From positions 3,799,001-3,863,000 of the forward strand of contig CM069765.1 in NCBI GenBank assembly GCA_036169595.1: DNA of 64,000 nucleotides, written 5' to 3'. Positions 61,022 to 64,000 of the stretch are shown piece by piece. The notes below the pieces were generated by a model. That model was given only the letters and a program-made list of their open reading frames with translations. It did no database searches and was not told where the DNA came from. The DNA comes from Dictyostelium firmibasis (Eukaryota > Evosea > Eumycetozoa > Dictyosteliales > Dictyosteliaceae). The position numbers and the translations under genes are program-made. Each line of letters starts with the position of its first letter. Position 1 is the first letter of the stretch.

Positions 61022-61888
61022 TTAATTGTCTGTTGATTTTGACAATTCAGCCCATTTATTAATATCAGCCTCAACTTTTTGAATTTTTGAATCAGCATGT
61101 TTTAAAGCATCACTTCCTAAAAATAAATGCAATGGTGGTGAAGGATCTAATGAGATTTGAATTAAAGCTCTAGCACCTTTAATTGGGTCACTACCACTAT
61201 TTTTTGGTTTAGTGGCGTTATATTTTTCAAGTATTTCTTTTTCATGGTCAGTTAATGGTTGTTCACCCTTTGAATGAACTATATTGTCATTGAATGGTGT
61301 TATGAAATAGCCAGGTTTAACCGATGTACATTTTATACCATACTTTGATAAATCATTTGAAATCGATTCAGTAAATCCATCCAATGCAAATTTACTTGAA
61401 ACATAAGATGGGAAACGATTCATTAAATCGCCATTGAATCCAACAACTGATGATACATTAATAATTCTTGGATCATGATATGGCTTACATTTGAGGTGTG
61501 GCATAAAATGGTGAATTACCATCATTGGACCAAAACAATTTACATTGAAATTCTCTTGAATCTCCTTTAGTGTCAATTCTTCAATTGTACCCTTTAATCC
61601 GTAACCACTATTATTGATAACACAATAAATGGTTTTAAATTTTGACATACACTCAGAGACAGCTTTCTTTATTGAACTCTCTGAATTTAAATCCATTTCA
61701 ATTGCAATGAAATTATCATCTCTAATTAAACTATTATCTCTATCTTTTAAACTTTCAATTAGCTTTTTCTTATCTCTACTAGTTGCTGCTACTCTCATAC
61801 CTTGTCCTAATAATTGAAGAACAATCTCTAATCCAATTCCACCACTTGCTCCACTAATAAAATAAACCCTTCCTCCAATATCTGTCAT
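61022..61888 (-). CDS. Short-chain dehydrogenase/reductase
   Basis: An intronless frame of 288 residues. I use the ATG at 61888 (MTDIGGRVYFISGASGGIG). The longer frame from 61951 only adds a poly-Lys stretch read from A runs of the 5' leader. It is a classical SDR Rossmann fold. The cofactor loop is GASGGIG with a following basic region ATSRDKKK that suggests NADP(H). NNSGYG corresponds to the NNAG motif. The catalytic Ser is in INVSSVVG, with Tyr and Lys in YVSSKFALDG. VKPGYFITPF follows, as in most SDRs. The substrate cannot be told; relatives act on retinoids, steroids or small ketones. It is divergent from the GRAM-like gene across 684 bases. Confidence 0.92.
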   Translation of the reverse strand: MTDIGGRVYFISGASGGIGLEIVLQLLGQGMRVAATSRDKKKLIESLKDRDNSLIRDDNFIAIEMDLNSESSIKKAVSECMSKFKTIYCVINNSGYGLKGTIEELTLKEIQENFNVNCFGPMMVIHHFMPHLKCKPYHDPRIINVSSVVGFNGDLMNRFPSYVSSKFALDGFTESISNDLSKYGIKCTSVKPGYFITPFNDNIVHSKGEQPLTDHEKEILEKYNATKPKNSGSDPIKGARALIQISLDPSPPLHLFLGSDALKHADSKIQKVEADINKWAELSKSTDN

Positions 61889-62143
61889 TCTTTTTTTTTT
61901 TTTTTTTTTATTACTAATTTTTTTTTTTTTTTTTTTTTTAATTAATTTCAAAATAAAAATTCATTTTTTTATTTTTATTTTTTTTATTTTAACAAAAACA
62001 AAATATAATAAATAAATAATTTTTTATTTATTTATTTTTCATTATTATAATAATAAAAAAAACAATAACCCCACCACCCTATAAAAATACAAAAAAAAAT
62101 ACAAAAAAAAAATATAAAAAAAAAAGAGTAAATAAAATTTGGT

Positions 62144-62177
<34 letters not shown>

Positions 62178-62386
62178 GTATGAAAAAGATTATATATATA
62201 ACCTTCATTTATTTATTTATGATGTATTGACATGCAAACGTAATATTATTGGATAAGCACCAGTCGGTTGGTAGATTTAAATTAATTTTTTTTTGAATTT
62301 TTTTATTTTTTTTTTTTATTTTTTTTTATTTTTTTCTTTTGGTTCCAAAAATTTTTAAAAAAAAAATCAATCACTTTGGACCACCC

Positions 62387-62417
<31 letters not shown>

Positions 62418-62473
62418 TTTTTTTTAAAACTCTTAGGATTTAATTAATCAATTATATATTTTTATTGGTTCTG

Positions 62474-62506
<33 letters not shown>

Positions 62507-62530
62507 ATATATTTATTTTTAATAATTTGT

Positions 62531-62566
<36 letters not shown>

Positions 62567-62572
62567 ATCAAA
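61889..62572. other. Divergent promoter region, dehydrogenase (minus) and GRAM-like gene (plus)
   Basis: Poly-A/T DNA with long pure runs (for example 62381-62413 and 62524-62561) and one mixed block at 62218-62275 (GATGTATTGACATGCAAACG, then CAGTCGGTTGGT). That block is the likeliest place for control sites. Confidence 0.6.
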
Positions 62573-63334
62573 ATGAGCAACAATACAACATCATCATCAT
62601 CATCAACGCCAGCATCAGCACCAGCACTAACATCATCAAGATTACCACCAACGCAATCACTTCAAACTCAAGGATCCTTAACACAACTATTATCACCAAG
62701 TAATAAACAAAGAAGTAGTTCAAATCTATCAGGATTAGGAGCTGAAGAGAAAATGGAGAAATTAAAAGATATTAGTAGTAAAACCATTGATACTATCATT
62801 TTTAAAATTTCTGAAATGAAAAGGGAGAAACAAGTATCACAATCTTTTAAAGACATTATGAAAATCTCTGAAACACTCATTGAAATTGAAAAGATTTTAG
62901 AAGATATTAGTAATACAACCGATAGTAGCTCAAGCAGTGGTAATAATAGTTCAAATAATAGTAGTTTGGATCTATCCAACAACAACAATAATAACAACGG
63001 TGGTACTAGTAGCACCACTGCCACTGCCACTGCCACTACTACCACAGCTAATACTTCAACTGGTTCTCTTAGTGCAGCATTAAATTTAAATACACCACAA
63101 CAACCACAACAACAACAACAATCAACAACATCATTATCAAGCTCTAATGATCAAAACCAAAAGTCATCATTACGTCAATCATCATCCTCTTCATCTTTAT
63201 CAGTTAGTGGTAGTGGTGGTGTCACTATAAATTTATCAAATCTTACTAGCAAAGAAAATCTTAATCCAACTTCAAATTTAGAATCTGAATTAATTAATAT
63301 TATCCACTCAAAAACAAATCGTAAAAAAAGTAAG

Positions 63335-63372
<38 letters not shown>

Positions 63373-64000
63373 CGGACCACCACACAAAGCTAAATTTTCA
63401 AAACACAAATCTATTTTAAAATATTATTTTATTTTCATTTTATACTAATAATAAAATGTATAATTGATTTCATAAATAAAAATAGATGAAAGATCAGTTA
63501 AAAGTATTGAATCAATGCATCAACTTATTCATAAATGTTTAGATAATATTAAATCAAAGATATTAATAGTTAAAAAGAAATTAATATTTGAAACCTCTGT
63601 TAGTACAGTATTACTTTATGGTGAGATGATTAGAAATATTAGAAATCAAGTAAACACATTTAGAACTATTCAATTACCTGATCACGTTCAATTATCAGAT
63701 GGTGAGAAATTATTATTAAAAGTTGAATCTTGTATTTATCATTTAGTTGATAATTCAAGAATTCAACAAAACGGTTCTACCACTTCATCAACACCAACAC
63801 CAATAACAACACCATCACCATCAAATAATAATAGCAATAATAGAAAAAATACAGCAATCAATAATAATAATAATAATAATATGAATAATCATCAATTTAG
63901 TGAAATTGAAGATGAATTTATAAAAGGTTCATTATATTTAACAAATTTTCAAATTATTTTTAATGGTTATACTACAAAGAATGAACCATATGTTGTAAGT
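62573..64000 (+). CDS. GRAM-domain protein, 5' part (possible myotubularin relative)
   Basis: Exons 62573-63329 and 63486-63994 (phase 1) give 421 residues, and the window ends inside the next intron donor, GTAAGT at 63995-64000. The first 250 residues are Ser/Thr/Asn/Gln-rich with a helical segment at about 60-110 (MEKLKDISSKTIDTIIFKIS). Exon 2 is helical (about 255-335), then low complexity, then EDEFIKGSLYLTNFQIIFNG at the end. This last part has the G-x-LYLTN-xx-IIF pattern of PH-GRAM domains, as found at the front of myotubularin phosphatases and of TBC/GRAM proteins. Without the catalytic region beyond the window, the family cannot be fixed. Membrane phosphoinositide binding is a reasonable guess. 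Confidence 0.7.

Noticed and set aside
61889-61951. Poly-Lys N-terminal extension of the dehydrogenase
   Set aside because: It is read from A runs of the leader; the SDR fold begins properly at 61888.

Overview
The window looks like nuclear DNA of Dictyostelium discoideum or a very close relative. The evidence is extreme A+T richness, long poly-A and poly-T runs between genes, Asn and Gln tracts coded by AAT/AAC and CAA, short A+T-rich introns with GTAAGT/GTATGT donors, and Dictyostelium-specific protein types (psi/ecm-like cysteine-rich proteins, polymorphic-membrane-protein-like proteins). No rRNA, tRNA, CRISPR array or intact transposon was seen. Exon models were made by hand from splice sites, reading-frame phase and family alignment from memory. 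Each model marked as joined gives an uninterrupted frame whose total length is divisible by three.

Left part (1-24 kb): a partial coiled-coil protein, a Tra2-like splicing factor, a small secreted saposin-like protein, and the two halves of ATP-citrate lyase as two divergently transcribed genes (B half on minus, A half on plus). Then come a LENG8/SAC3-domain protein, a small LLPH-like nucleolar protein, the U1 snRNP C protein, an SppA-type serine/lysine protease and the ribosome assembly factor Tsr1. RNA processing and ribosome biogenesis are well represented.

Middle part (24-50 kb): a thioredoxin-fold-like protein without the redox CxxC, a TPR protein with a mitochondrial-type N-terminus, a beta-helix-like membrane protein, an H/ACA snoRNA candidate with its own upstream element, a TMEM214-like protein, a large WD40/alpha-solenoid protein (possibly a TSET coat subunit), a Dictyostelium-type ankyrin-like protein, TFIIIC subunit 3, a SHAQKY-like Myb protein and a RUS-family membrane protein.

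Right part (50-64 kb): a decayed duplicate of part of the next gene, a solo-LTR-like fossil, a 22-exon PA14/cysteine-rich secreted protein gene whose small exons follow its cysteine repeats, a polymorphic-membrane-protein-like gene, a short-chain dehydrogenase, and the 5' part of a GRAM/myotubularin-like gene cut by the window end exactly at a splice donor.

Most interesting points: the snoRNA candidate at about 29.91-30.06 kb with a perfect DUSE upstream, the truncated duplicate at 50.0-50.6 kb with the tandem upstream motif it partly shares with its parent, the split divergent ATP-citrate lyase pair, the modular exon structure of the 51.3-57.4 kb gene, and a long unexplained hairpin at 1.56-1.65 kb.
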